64,000 nt of DNA, taken from Spodoptera frugiperda. Taxonomy: Eukaryota > Arthropoda > Insecta > Lepidoptera > Noctuidae. The DNA lies in the NCBI RefSeq assembly GCF_023101765.2, contig NC_064214.1:10732001-10796000 (forward strand), read 5' to 3'. This document shows, piece by piece, positions 12,011-23,372 of the stretch. Position numbers and translations under genes: made by a program. The notes beneath the pieces are model-generated. The model saw only the letters and a list, made by a program, of their open reading frames with translations, made no database searches and was not told the DNA's origin. Each line of letters begins with the position of its first letter. Positions within the stretch are counted from its first letter, which is position 1.

Positions 12011-12499
12011 TTTTATTAAGGCCGACTTTATATTGCCTATTTTGAATTTTAGAAGACGGTACGAATACCAAAGAAGCAAAGAAATTATGAAATGATTCTG
12101 AATGTTAAATACAAAATATGTTACCGTACCTCTTTGATTTATTTACTAAGTATAATAAATAATGAGTTTGCAATTGAATGTGCCTTGGGAAGAAGATACC
12201 TAAAAACTCCCAAGGCTTATGTATTAAGCATAATGTCAATATTAAAGAAACTAAAGATCAGCTGATTATCTTAAATCATGACTTCATATTTAATATTATA
12301 AAGAAATAGCTACGTGTTAAACATAACAAAAAATCGTTTAAATGTAACAATTTGAACTAACAACACAACAACATATTTGGTATTACTTGGTGTAAAATTG
12401 TTGGTTAACCTATAATTATAGGCCAATTATAATTGGCGATTGTATAAACCCTAAACTGATTAATATTTAATTACTGTACTTAATACTCTTTATACAGAA
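12011..12499. other. AT-rich stretch with a short palindrome
   Basis: No gene or element recognised. CTATAATTATAG followed by CCAATTATAATTGG near 12410-12435 gives overlapping short palindromes. Confidence 0.4.
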
Positions 12500-13030
12500 G
12501 CTATTGATATACCTTTAACAAATAAATAAATAAACTATCAATCTATTCATACCATACAGCCAAATAACTGCCAAATTCTAACACAAATAACACAATAATC
12601 GAACAATGATCCATTGCACATTCAAACTCATATTATCACTACCATTTACACCACTTACCATTCAAGCTAAGTGACAAATCACAATCATGACAATTTGATA
12701 ACAATACATTGTATTTTTAACCCAACTTTATCCCAAAACCCTACAATCAAAATCCAACCATAACAGTTTAAACTAGAGTTCAATTTCTATTGCTGGTTGT
12801 ATTGGGACTTATGTCAAAAATGTATAGTAGGAAAATTAGCATAACCTTTTTCGTGAGATGTGAATGAAAAAAATAACTTTAGTATATTTAACGTTTGTAT
12901 GCTATTTGTCGTGTGTCCTCTGCTTATGCTGTTTAGTGAATTGTGTTGTCACGATGTTTGTCTATTTGTTGTTTTGGTAAGTCAGGTGATATAGTAGAGT
13001 AGAAGCTACATGGGATAGTAGAAGATACTT
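12500..13030. other. Skew-switch unit 15, very strong, little GC core
   Basis: 12541-12660 counts A50 C34 G5 T31 and 12901-13020 counts A24 C13 G33 T50. The flip occurs close to 12780 without a marked GC-rich core, which shows that the skew itself is the defining feature. Confidence 0.7.
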
Positions 13031-13379
13031 TTATATGCATATAATTATATGACTTTTCTTTGAAGATAAAGATTTTCATAATTTTTAGCTGTTCTCTTAT
13101 GGAAATGGTGATTATAGCAAGGTTAAATCCGATATTCTTTCTTTACAAAAGCTAGGCGTGTTTTCGAAGTTTGCTCCTATCGTAAAAACAAGCCAATTTT
13201 CAAATATCGAGCAAACATAATACTCGTATAAGAGTGCCATTTATACATTTACGAAGTTTTTTTTTCCTAATTTAACCCAAATCTTTAATAGATGCTTTAC
13301 GACGTGTGAAAGATAAACTTTCATTCATTCATTTTGACAATCTAAAGCGGGACAAAGTAATATTTCATAGCGTAACTAA

Positions 13380-13850
13380 CTTACAATTTTAAAAATAATC
13401 ATAAAATACCTAATTACATTGTTCACAACTTTTACAGTAACTTGAACATAACAGTCATTAAAATAAACAATAAATTTGATAAAACTGACATTTTAATCAA
13501 AATCCAACAAGATTATTATTTCCGTAAATACACCAAAAACATGAGAAAACAAGTACAATATGTAGTTACATCTAAATACATTATCATCACGACAAAATTT
13601 AACCAAAAATCTGTAATTTAAACCATATTTTTAAAGCTAAAAGGATCATTTTCCATTTTCATTAAAAACAGTCGTAGCCTTATCAAAATGCTTGCCAAGT
13701 TATTATTGCTGTTACGAAAATTTGTATGAATCTTATAGTCTTAGACACAAGGTTTAATTTAGAATGGTTGGGCTGTAAATAGAGTCGAAGGTTCCGACCG
13801 TGTTGTAGGCATGGGAATGACGGATTCCCTCAGTAGGTAATGGTGTGCTA
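13380..13850. other. Skew-switch unit 16
   Basis: A/C-rich 13380-13640, centre 13640-13700, G/T-rich 13700-13850. Confidence 0.5.
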
Positions 13851-14048
13851 ACACCATAGAATAGGCCATAAATCTAATAAAGTGCCTCTGATACTATAAT
13901 TTCCTTAAACTTGACGTCTAATTTTATGTTATTATTTATTTTTCTATTCAAACCTGTGTAGTTACTTGTATAGTGAGGATAGGGACTGTTTTGTTTTTCT
14001 TGTTTTTAAAGTAACTGTTGAAGAAGAAGTTTAGGTTTAGGCAAGAGT

Positions 14049-14168
14049 TTCCGGAGCTGCGGACTACCTAGCGGGTTTACCGGGGCTCCAGCTCGTAAAT
14101 CAGGAATAGGAACGGGGTAGTTTTTACTCAGAAAGAATCCTCCACCGAAGTTAGGCGGGAGAAGATTG
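14049..14168 (+). mobile_element. Family A SINE-like copy, tail lost
   Basis: Starts at the family head TTCCGGAGCTGCGGACTACC, followed by GGTTTACCGGGGCTCCAGC, GGAACGGGGTAGTTTTTACT and GGCGGGAGAAG. No A tail remains. The reverse 75-codon frame at 14006-14233 is the antisense of this element. Confidence 0.8.
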
Positions 14169-14499
14169 TATGCCGGTATATAAGACACAATAGAAAATAC
14201 ATTGTGTCTCGCGTGGATCCACGTTTTGGGCACACGACGGGTTAAAAATGGAATAGTATTTATGACTTGTTAATACATTTTATTAAATTTGCATTCCAAA
14301 TTAGATATTGCAGCCTTACACAATATACTGCATTACTTTCGGCTTTTTAATTTCTTCAATAATGAATTAATGAGAGCTTAGTTTCTTAGGCTATGGCCTT
14401 TTATTGAAAATTCTACAAATCTTGTTATTTTACGGGGTACTGATTTCTGAATCCTACGCCAAAAATATACCCATTTAAACATATGCTTTTTTATATTAC

Positions 14500-14970
14500 A
14501 AAAACTATGTAACCCCGTTCAATTAGAACCAACCGGACAATACGACTTCCAAAAAGCAAATGGCACTGTTCAAAAAATCACAAAAAAAAATAAAGTAACC
14601 TACACACTACACATTAGCATGTCAAACGCGGCATGCGGCACGTCGAAAATCCTTTTACAATAAACCGCGGCCATTTTTTTCCGCGTTCCAAATTTCAAAA
14701 TTCGAAAAAAGCCGTTGACGTTCGCGGTGGCAGTATCGTCACATCTATTAGCATGGTTTAGGCAAACTGTTTAAAAGCTACCGGACTTGGCTGTGTCAAT
14801 GTTTGCCCCTTGCAAAGGGACTCAAGACTCCGGTGAGCAGAGATGTTTTTTTTTTGTTTTATTTCTGCAAATATTTTTTTAAGTATGTAGCTTGTACTTA
14901 GTTCGGATAAGTGATGGAGAGGTCGCTAATGTATCTTTCATACTTACTTGAGAGTTGTATTTTTCTGGAA
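14500..14970. other. Skew-switch unit 17 with GCCATTTT core
   Basis: A/C-rich 14500-14630, core 14620-14745 with ACGCGGCATGCGGCACGTCG, CCGCGG overlapping GCCATTTT (14670-14677) and TTCGCGGTGG, and G/T-rich 14760-14970. Confidence 0.65.
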
Positions 14971-16239
14971 GGAAAAAAATATAGTTGGGAACTCATTCTA
15001 GTCTGCCCAACTATGGGTATTACTTTGTAAGATATAGGAGTTATTGGAACAGCTTATATCCAACAGAGAACAAAAACATAAATTACTGATGATAATAATA
15101 GTTTCAATCCAAGAGTTTGTCGTTTTAATAAACCAAATTATTGGGAAACGCAAACAAAAAATTATATCAGCCACGAACTCCAATCTGAAATTGCCTTAAA
15201 ACCTCACAATATTAAAAATTCACATACAGAAATGGAAAATATATGAACGATTGCGTGATTAAAAGTGTTGATGCATCATTATTTCACGCTCCCGTTTATT
15301 CAACATGAATTAAAACTGACAGGGAGTTAATTGATGCCGACAGATTTACTGCATTAATGTAGATACTTATTAAAGAAATAATTTGCAATTATTTTATGAA
15401 ATTGTTTCTGGGTAATTTTTATTCACAAACAAATTAACTTTGTTTGTCCCTTTGTGATTGCATTTGCTTAAATGAAGCCGAACTAAAATCAATTGAATTC
15501 TAGCCAAAAATGGTATTGTTTTCTTAAATGAGTTTTCCTATATTCTTTGTCCATAGAAAACTGATGCGTGTGTGTGACGTTACATTATTACTATTCAACA
15601 GACAGACTTAGACGAGAAACATCTTCTAAGACGTTTGTGTAACAAAAATAATCCAAGAGGCATCATTGTGTGTCGTAGCGCCACACACTGGAGGTCCCAG
15701 CCGCGTTCTAATCATTTCAACACACAAAACCGCGCTTTGCCGCACCGCCGATATGTACACTGCTTTAAAACTTCCCTAGACTCAGCACCAAAACGACTTA
15801 ACTCCACACAAACACTTAGATACTTACGTCTTTTTAACCCTTCATCAGTGAGCACAGGACTAATGTTGTTTAGACACTGCAGTGGTCAGAAAAGACCACC
15901 GTGATGTGTTTACACCCTAAGCTTTTACAGATTAGTAGCTCAACTAGATTTTAAAAATAACAATATCGGGATAATGTTGGTACAAGTTATGGTTGCGTCG
16001 TCGGCTTTTGAAAATGTTGGAAATATTCTATGTTATAATTACGCATGCGTGGACCACCTACGTGTATCGGTTATTTTTAAAATGTTACTTTATCTTGTCT
16101 ATAATGATCTGCATCGTGAAGAAAATATTGATGAATTTTATGGGGAAGTCAAGGGAGTTTGTGATAATATGGGATTAATTTTAAAGAATGAAGAATCCCA
16201 ACTTACTTGAGAGTAAAGAATGAATAAAGAATTGCGGTT
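14971..16239. other. Low-copy non-coding stretch
   Basis: No repeat family recognised. Short frames at 14998-15183 (-), 15635-15904 (+) and 15974-16210 (+) carry no motif I can name. The last has a mixed, protein-like composition but no supporting splice or homology evidence. Confidence 0.4.
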
Positions 16240-16690
16240 TCGTTAATCTAACTAATATTAACTTACTATGTATATTGTACATTAACATTTTACATATACA
16301 CACAAGAACTGGTCCTAAATACTCCCCAAAATACATAACATGCAACGTCAAATAATCGATCTCGCTATCGCATAACATCGTAAAAATTGGTCCCACCCTT
16401 TTAATCAGACCAACCCCCAGTAATGAAATCTGGGACGCCATTAAGGGATTAAAAATAATAACTACCCCATAAGCGGGGGTTGTGATTGGACATGAGGGTC
16501 CAAGCGTCCCTCTTAATGAGCTATTGACAGAAATTTGAGGGTTAAAATGGTACAATGCTTAGAGGACTTGTACTGTTATTATGGACAATGTAAAACAATA
16601 TTTGGGATAAAGCAAAAATGTGTTGATGTGATTGTGTTTTAATTAATTGATCATCGATTGCTCAGTACAATGTTTGATTGAATAGAATTA
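16240..16690. other. Skew-switch unit 18
   Basis: A/C-rich 16240-16420, core 16380-16545, G/T-rich 16545-16690. The reverse 124-codon frame at 16181-16555 follows the arm composition and has no recognisable domain. Confidence 0.55.
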
Positions 16691-16739
16691 GTATTACGGG
16701 AACTACATAGTACAACTGAATGCAATTACAATTGAATAA

Positions 16740-17330
16740 GTTTCGACAGTAAAATAAATAATATGGATAACGATAGCATTTCAATATCTCACGCATAGCT
16801 TGAGGTAACAAAATGCGATAAAGACAGACAAAATAATTTTCACCATTTTATACCAAGTCAATGAATCAACATAAGACAATACTAGACAGATACAAACACA
16901 GAAACAAATCAATCAAACAGCACCAACGACACAATACGTATACTTAAAATCCCATAAACCATTTTCATCGCAAAAATAGGATTGTAAGTCGCAAATCCCA
17001 TAGCCATTTTTATAGGCTACGCAAGTACGCACCCTGTATCCTATAGGTATATAATAAAACGAGGCACAGGAGCCATGAAATCAGACTCATGGTCTGACTC
17101 GTCCCCTGTTTACCAATTAAGAGTTTTTTGTTTGCATCAAACTCGTCGGGTCAGCGTTTTTAATTCAAAATATCGGAGGGTTTTCAACGACGCGACGATG
17201 GTTTTGCGATAAAAATAAAAATGAAAGTCTGGATATGTTTGGCGTTTTGTTTGATACGTAGTATTGATATGTGGACAATTTGTGGTTGAGGTTTTCAGTT
17301 TTATTTTTAAAGAACTGAAAACCGACGGCT
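16740..17330. other. Skew-switch unit 19 with GCCATTTT core
   Basis: A/C-rich 16840-16980, core 16980-17180 with GCCATTTT at 17003-17010, and a T/G-rich right arm to about 17300. Confidence 0.55.
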
Positions 17331-17482
17331 TCACGTTATAATTTCCTAACTACTGCTTCTGGTGTTCTTTATTTTAAGCCACAATACATTTAATCAGCCA
17401 ATTTCATCTAGTAATTTAAGAGATTTCTGTGTTAAAGTGCAATATTGTTACCTATTTTTGTTGTAAATTTCATGGGACATAC

Positions 17483-17620
17483 TAAATTAATTATTATATT
17501 ATCGGCTTACTCACGTAATTGTTTGACGAGGAACTCGACCAGTTTCAAGCCATGCTAGAGGCTCATATTTCCTCGTCAAACAATTACGTGAGTAAGCCGA
17601 TAACATAATAATTAATTGTT
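17483..17620. repeat. Long inverted repeat: 32-bp perfect arms in about 50-bp imperfect arms
   Basis: Arms 17501-17532 and 17570-17601 are exact reverse complements (left arm ATCGGCTTACTCACGTAATT onward), with a 37-nt spacer. Pairing continues imperfectly outward into TTATTATATT and AACATAATAA. The left arm and spacer match a dispersed sequence at 37501-37550, so this looks like an inverted duplication of a repeat (family K) or a foldback element. Confidence 0.9.
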
Positions 17621-18289
17621 ACCTGTTTGCAAAAATAAATATCATTTACCACCAGAAATTTAATTGGGTACAGATGTTACTCATATTAATATTAGTAATT
17701 TTGGACGTCAAAAGAAACCATTCCATCTTCTGACTTTTTATAATTATTTAGACCTGAAAGCTTCTATTACTTTCGTTTGAACGTATATTCTACGTAAGCG
17801 AGCAAGATTAACAAAGCGGTGTCTATATCTCTTGACGTAACGTACTGACTGGCGCCGCGTCTGTTAAATATAACCACGGTTAAGTCACAGGGGATGAGCA
17901 GACGTCACCCGTTAAGCTTCTTGGCAAGAGTGCGTCACTGAAGCTGAAGAAGATGTATATAGAGCTGTTGATAATGGGATAGCTAGAGAAGAAAATGTTA
18001 AAAATTTGGTACTTTAATGCATATTTTGGGAAATACAATGAGTAGATAACTAATAAAGGAGAATATTCAGAGTAAGCATTAGCAACAATTTTTGACTTAC
18101 TTGTCTTTGGTCTTACTCGGCTACAGAACTTTAGCGTTAGTCTACGGTGTCGCAAGAATAAAACTACACTTTAAGCATGAATTAAGTAAAATAAAGAGAG
18201 ACAGCTATGGTGCCATAAATTATAAGATGGATAACTTCAATAAAAGAAACCTAGTTTTAGCTGCTACTATTAATTTTAGACCAAAATTA
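17621..18289. other. Low-copy non-coding stretch
   Basis: Contains TTGACGTAAC near 17832 and CAGACGTCACCCG near 17898, which resemble CRE/bZIP sites by sequence only. The overlapping opposite-strand frames 17880-18155 and 18092-18394 show no known motif. Confidence 0.4.
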
Positions 18290-18820
18290 ATAATGTTCTT
18301 TGACACACAAAATTCATGTAGTCACACTTACTCCACACTCTTAATAAATCCTCTTCGAAAACGTATCCAAACCTTACGATCTTGTCTCAAATGATCCCGG
18401 ATTACCGTTCACATGCCTATACTCACACTACATTTCAAAATCTACCTCCTCACTTTTGTTTAAAGTTTAATTTCCTTTGAATGTAATTTTAGTCTCTTGG
18501 ACAACTCTATTGACACATGTGATGATTTTATGCGTTTTAGTTTATCTTCTAGTTATATTATGAATATATTTTCCTTGTGCTCTATCGATATTGTAAAAAG
18601 TACTGTCTGTCTGTTCAAAATTTTAAATCTTTTGTCAAAAACAGATATAGGTGTTGTGTTTCTATGTTCAAAATTATTTAATAAGGTGATTTAAATAGTG
18701 CTGGAAAAGTACATGTTTTTACGCTTTCGGGGTTTGAAACTTGTAAGTATTTTTATCACTATGTATAATAGTTTTGTATTTTGGTTTACATGTGAAAAAA
18801 TGTTTTCTTTCTCTCGTTTA
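18290..18820. other. Skew-switch unit 20
   Basis: C/A-rich 18290-18455 (CACTTACTCCACACTC), switch near 18460, T/G-rich 18470-18820. Confidence 0.5.
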
Positions 18821-19223
18821 TTGTTTTACTAAGTACTGACAAACTGAGGAAAAACAAAAATAATGTAAATTATTGAAGTATAAATTAAAACTGTAAATGA
18901 AAACTGTAGAAAGAGAAGCATTGAAGCACTAGTATGTTTGACTGTAACAGTTTCAGTGATCTTTATTTACTTAGATCAAACTGAATGTTTCCTGTTATTT
19001 CTAGGCACGGGTTCAGACTAAAATTATACAATGTTAATAGATATGTCGTCATATCATAAATAATTTCTTTGTCTTTCGAATTACGTACTAAAGTTCAACG
19101 ACTTCCTGGCTATCGACCAATTAATATTCCTTTATTGAAGTCTAAAATCAAAGCAAAAAATGTACCTAGTTTTGGTCCTTACTTTAATTTTGGATTAGAT
19201 TATATATTCGCTTAGACTATAAA

Positions 19224-19382
19224 TTCCGGAGCTACGAACTACCTAGCGGGCTTACCGGGGCTCCAGCTCGAAGAGCAGAAATAGGAACAGGGTGGTTTAT
19301 AGTCAGTAAGAGTCGGAAACTCCCTGTCGCCTCGCCCGAAGCGGAAGAAGACAATGGATGACTTTTTCCCACTTAAAAAAAA
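19224..19382 (+). mobile_element. Family A SINE-like element, full length
   Basis: The best intact copy, about 159 bp. Segments in order: TTCCGGAGCTACGAACTACC, GGCTTACCGGGGCTCCAGC, AATAGGAACAGGGTGGTTT, AGTCAGTAAGAGTCGG, CTCCCTGTCGCCTCGCCC, GAAGACAATGGATGA and an A8 tail. No clear pol III B box (GGTTCGANTCC) is present, so a tRNA origin is not demonstrated. The reverse frame 19239-19445 is antisense to it. Confidence 0.85.
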
Positions 19383-19689
19383 TCGCATATACATGCAACC
19401 AACATCGACAACCGGCTTGAAACAACGCAAATTAAAAAACTGCAATCACAGTCCGATTCTCACATAGCAAACCATGTACATTGTACATCACCCCAGCAAG
19501 TACACGTGTACTGAGGGGTAGTACAAACACTATGGGGGTGTAATTCCATCATTCCCATGACAGCACCCCGCACCAAATTGAATTCATGGCCATCTCGTGT
19601 CATCGCGGATGGTTTTATGCTGTGGAGAGTCGAATGTGAAAAATTGTGGAGTAACTTCAATGTATCTATTTTTTTTATCAAAATGTGTT

Positions 19690-19766
19690 GATCGTTGGCG
19701 TTCCATTGTCTCTGCCTACCCCCATGGGAGACAGGTGTGAGGTTATGTACCTATGTATTATGTATG
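19690..19766 (-). mobile_element. Short dispersed repeat (family C)
   Basis: Reverse copy: GGCGTTCCATTGTCTCTGCC, TACCCCCATGGGAGACAGGT, GTGAGGTTATG. Five copies occur in the window. The one at 42151 is flanked by an apparent target duplication, which supports insertion. Confidence 0.75.
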
Positions 19767-20019
19767 TTTAAACTAGATCAACAGCTAGTTTAAACTGAGA
19801 CTACAATTTTGTTGATGTCTTAATGCTTTCAAATTATAAAAATACGTTTTCGGTATTTTTTTTTTGAACATTTATTCTTTAATATATTATGTCTTGTTTT
19901 CAAAACCAAAGAAAGACTTGGTTCGTTTATTGAATTTTTATGGTAGTATAAAACAATTAGTCCAAAACTAATTTCCAATGTTCTTGGACCACTGATTACG
20001 AAGTATATAGCTTAGAAGA

Positions 20020-20520
20020 AACCACAAAAATCCCATACTTAATGTTATTATCTAATCCAAAATCTAAAATAATAGCATAAAACCATTCACAAAAATATGA
20101 CATACTACCCATGCATTGGGTTGGGTCCTCTCACTAAGTGCACTTGTCAATACCGTCCACACACACACATATACATACAGATTTATTCAAATATCTGCAA
20201 ACAAATACCAACAACGCAGATTAAACCTTATCCCACCTAAGCTAAAGTTTAAAATCGGGCGTATACGTCCTGATGGAGGGTAGTTTAAAATTTGTACGGA
20301 TAGTTTGGACTGCCATTTTGTAATCCTGACGCTAAAGTGCACTTTGTCAATACTGAGGGGTAATTACTGTTGTACCTACTAGAGTATGTAATCGGTCGAT
20401 GATGGGAACATTTTTAATAAAGTTTTTTTTTGTATGGTCTTTATTTTTTGGTATGGATGGCAGTTTAGGTTAGTGTTTTTTGTAACTTGCTTCTTTTGAT
20501 TATTCCTTTAGAACTCTAAG
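20020..20520. other. Skew-switch unit 21 with GCCATTTT core
   Basis: 20041-20100 counts A31 C9 G3 T17 and 20401-20460 counts A13 C2 G14 T31. The core at 20255-20345 has GCCATTTT at 20312-20319. Confidence 0.65.
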
Positions 20521-20573
20521 AAAGTGCATTGTTATTGGATTAATAGCTTATTCACATCACACATCAACGTCCT

Positions 20574-20682
20574 ATATCACACTGAGAAGGCTTAAGCACC
20601 AATCACCACGCTTGCTCAATAGGATTTGGCGATTTCAAAATTATAACCAGAAATTATTAGCCCAGGTTTAATTACGATGTTT
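20574..20682 (-). mobile_element. tRNA-derived SINE (family I), fragment
   Basis: GAGAAGGCTTAAGCACCAAT, CACCACGCTTGCTCAATAGG and TTTGGCGATTTC match the fuller reverse copy at 50050-50343. The tRNA-like head is missing. Its last 18 bases lie inside the duplicated block that starts at 20665. Confidence 0.75.
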
Positions 20683-21187
20683 GATATTGCTCATAATCAA
20701 AGAATTCACCTTCGTTAGGTTCTAGAACGTGTAGAGCTGATTATCAACAACGCCTGACAGTCTACTGCTGGTATATTCAGTCTACGCTTAGATATAAGTC
20801 ACTACCTAGAGATTTTTTAAAAAAAAACCTTATTTTTCCAGGATAGCAATATTACTCCAAATTTTATTAAAACAAAACTTACCTTACTTAACCAAAAGAC
20901 GAAATCCAAATGCCAGTTTTCACGTGGATGTGAATCAATCAAGAATTGATCAAACTCTTTAAGTAAATTAAAATGTAGAATTTGTTAAGTGCGAAGTAAG
21001 AAAACGAACGATTAAAGTTTACACAGATTAATGTTTGCCCAGGCTAATTACGACTATCTAAGAGGGCCGGCAGCTACGGAATTAAATGGCAATCGATTAC
21101 AAGTAGCACCCGCTATTGGGGAAAATTAACTAAACTCCCGGAAAGGTTGGTGAATTTAACCCGATGCTAGAGAAGAAAGGTGAAATT
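20665..21187 (+). repeat. 0.5-kb duplication, copy 1
   Basis: Aligns with 21321-21830, sharing long exact words (ACTTACCTTACTTAACCAAA; GAGGGCCGGCAGCTACGGAA; CACCCGCTATTGGGG). Differences include substitutions, a replaced segment near 21030 and small indels, roughly 90 percent identity by eye. Confidence 0.9.
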
Positions 21188-21192
21188 TTATT

Positions 21193-21291
21193 GCAGGAGA
21201 AGGAACGGGGTGGTTTTTAGTCAGTAAGAGTCTGACACTCCCTCCCGCCTCACCCAAGGCGGGAGAAGTCATTGGATGATTTTCCCCCCAC

Positions 21292-21320
<29 letters not shown>
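21193..21320 (+). mobile_element. Family A SINE-like copy, 5' truncated, 29-A tail
   Basis: Starts mid-element (GCAGGAGAAGGAACGGGG), keeps AGTCTGACACTCCCTCCC, GGCGGGAGAAGTCATTGGAT and CCCCCC, and ends in an uninterrupted A29 (21292-21320). The tail length indicates recent insertion. It sits exactly between the two halves of the duplication. Confidence 0.9.
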
Positions 21321-21322
<2 letters not shown>

Positions 21323-21830
21323 TTTAATTACAATGTTTGATATTGCTAATAATCAAAGAATTCACCTTCATTAGCTTCTAGAACGTGTAGAATAGTGATC
21401 ATCAACAACGCCTGACAGTCTACTGCTGGATATTCTGTCTACTATTGGATATAAGCCTCTACCTAGAGATATTAAAAAAAAGCTTAAAATTTCCATTTAG
21501 CAATATTACTCTAAATACTATTAAAACAAAACTTACCTTACTTAACCAAAAGACGAAATCCAAATACCCAGTAATTGGAGTACAATCAATCAAGAATTGA
21601 TCAAACTCTTTAAGTAAATTAAAATGTAGAATTTGTAAGTGGAAGTAAGAAAACGAACGATTAAAGTTTACACAGCCATTAGCTGTGTTTGGAGGCTTCA
21701 CGACTCGCTCTAAGAGGGCCGGCAGCTACGGAATTAAATGGCAATCGATTACAAGTAGCACCCGCTATTGGGGAAAATTAACTAAACTCCCGGAAAGGTT
21801 GGTGACTTCAACCCGATGTATAGAAAAAAA
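21321..21830 (+). repeat. 0.5-kb duplication, copy 2
   Basis: Begins at the base after the A29 tail and repeats the sequence of 20665-21187. A private segment (CATTAGCTGTGTTTGGAGGC) replaces the one in copy 1. The reverse frames at 21459-21701 and 21782-21991 are incidental. Confidence 0.9.
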
Positions 21831-21913
21831 GCGAAATAAAGGTATAAGACAAGACATTTAACTCGTTGACACGTATAAATGAGCCTAGTGTTTGGTTGAA
21901 ATCTAGAGTAAGG

Positions 21914-22140
21914 GTTTTTTTTTAATGAAATAAGGGGCAAACGAGCAGACAGGTCACCCAATGGCAAGCGATCAGCGCTGCCCATCGACACCGCATCACA
22001 ATGTGCGTTGCTGGCCTTTTAAGAAGGATTACGCTCTTTTGTTGAAGGTTTGAAGGTAAGGTAGTATAAATTCGAAAATATCGCCGACGATATTGTTTAC
22101 AGATTTCGGCAGTCTCTTTTAACAGAAAGAAGTATACTCA
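21914..22140 (+). mobile_element. Family B2 dispersed element
   Basis: T9 start, GGGGCAAACGAGCAGACAGG, GCGATCAGCGCTGCCCATCG, TGCGTTGCTGGCCTTTTAAG, TTGAAGGTTTGAAGGT, then ATATCGCCGACGATA. Same order as the 6940 copy. Confidence 0.75.
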
Positions 22141-22149
22141 ATCATACTT

Positions 22150-22760
22150 TGGGTCTACTGAAATATACTAGACCAAACTAAAAAAAGAAAAAAAATAAAA
22201 GTACAACGATATCGACTAGAGAAAGCAACCAATCAAATTATCAGTTATTTGATGCGTTTATGTCACTATAACTAAGTATGTCAATATTTTTGTACAACTC
22301 CTTAAACACCACAGTACCAAATCCACCAACCTAAACGAGCCTAAAAACATCTAAAGAAGGAAATATCCTAATTAAATATGGATGCAACGTAATGAGTTAT
22401 GCAAATATTGTAGACGGTGGCTAACGATTGGGGTGGGAGATACCCCCCCAAGGAGGTATGATGGGGTGGGAATGGGGATAGATACTTCGATTCGACAGTA
22501 CCGTCGGACGAATCATTTCAAGTATTTACTTTAAAAATCTTCGGTATGCTTTCTTTGAAAATTATATTGAAAGGGTTACTTTGGGATACTTTGTCTGTAA
22601 TTTTTAAAGGGGTCGGGTTAAGGTTCGGTAATTGGTGAGATTTCAATGTTTCTAATAGTAAAATTGAGTTTTGATAGAAATAATGAAAGTTTGATGGTAG
22701 TTACCTGTTAGAGATTTTTTTGTTATAGTAAAATTGAGTTATGGTGAAAATCAAAGTTTT
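22150..22760. other. Skew-switch unit 22
   Basis: A/C-rich 22260-22380 (CACCAACCTAAACGAGCC), core 22380-22510 with G- and C-runs (TACCCCCCCAAGG), G/T-rich 22520-22760. Confidence 0.55.
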
Positions 22761-22817
22761 TTACTTGTGCAATAAGTAATACCCTTGACATAATATTAGC
22801 AACGTGTATACGGTATA

Positions 22818-22908
22818 CGGTGGCTGAGCAACTGGCTACCATGTTACATGTAGCGAGTTCGGTTCCCGCACAGCAACATACTTTGTGTGTGTGTGTGTGT
22901 GTGTGTAT
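22818..22908 (+). mobile_element. tRNA-derived SINE (family H) head with (GT)n
   Basis: Box-A-like GGTGGCTGAGCAACTGGC and box-B-like GAGTTCGGTTCCCGC sit at tRNA spacing. The element then runs into a GT dinucleotide tract at 22884-22906. This is the sense strand of the sequence found reversed at 42934-43102. Confidence 0.8.
22884..22906 (+). repeat. (GT)n microsatellite
   Basis: About eleven uninterrupted GT repeats grown from the 3' part of a SINE copy. Confidence 0.95.
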
Positions 22909-23235
22909 GATATTATATATTATGTTTCTAAACACACCTACGACATAGAATAAAATCATAGAGTGGAGCAACATTTTGTAAAAGAAATCGTAACAAAATC
23001 ACTATGGTATACCTTTTTCTGTATCCCGTACCTTAATGGGAATTTTGAAGAAAAACAATTTGTTTATACAAAGTCATTATTATAATGTAAGTCTCCAGTT
23101 GGGCAAGCAAAGTTCCTTAAGTGGGCAACATTATAAATTATTTAGTAGGTAGATGTACTTTCTGAGGTTATCCCTGTTTAATGGATTAATATTGCTAATC
23201 TGTCCACGAAGATTATTTATATTAATATTTGTTTA

Positions 23236-23372
23236 CTAGCTTCTTACAATGGCTTTGCCCGCGTTCCTGTTGTATAAAAACTATCCTATGTATTTCTCTA
23301 GACTATAGTCGAGCCCTGTTCCAAATTTCATAACGACTCCTTCAGCCATTTTATTAAAAAAAATAAAAAGCA
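23236..23372 (-). mobile_element. Dispersed repeat (family F), diverged
   Basis: CTAGCTTCT, GGCTTTGCCCGCGTTCCTGT and TATCCTATGTATTTCT, then a region matching the end of the repeat at 52389. It resembles the widespread lepidopteran repeat that begins with AACTAGCTTCTGC. Moderately eroded. Confidence 0.6.

Noticed and set aside
16181..16555. 124-codon reverse frame
   Set aside because: No known motif. It crosses a skew arm and core whose base bias removes stops on that strand.
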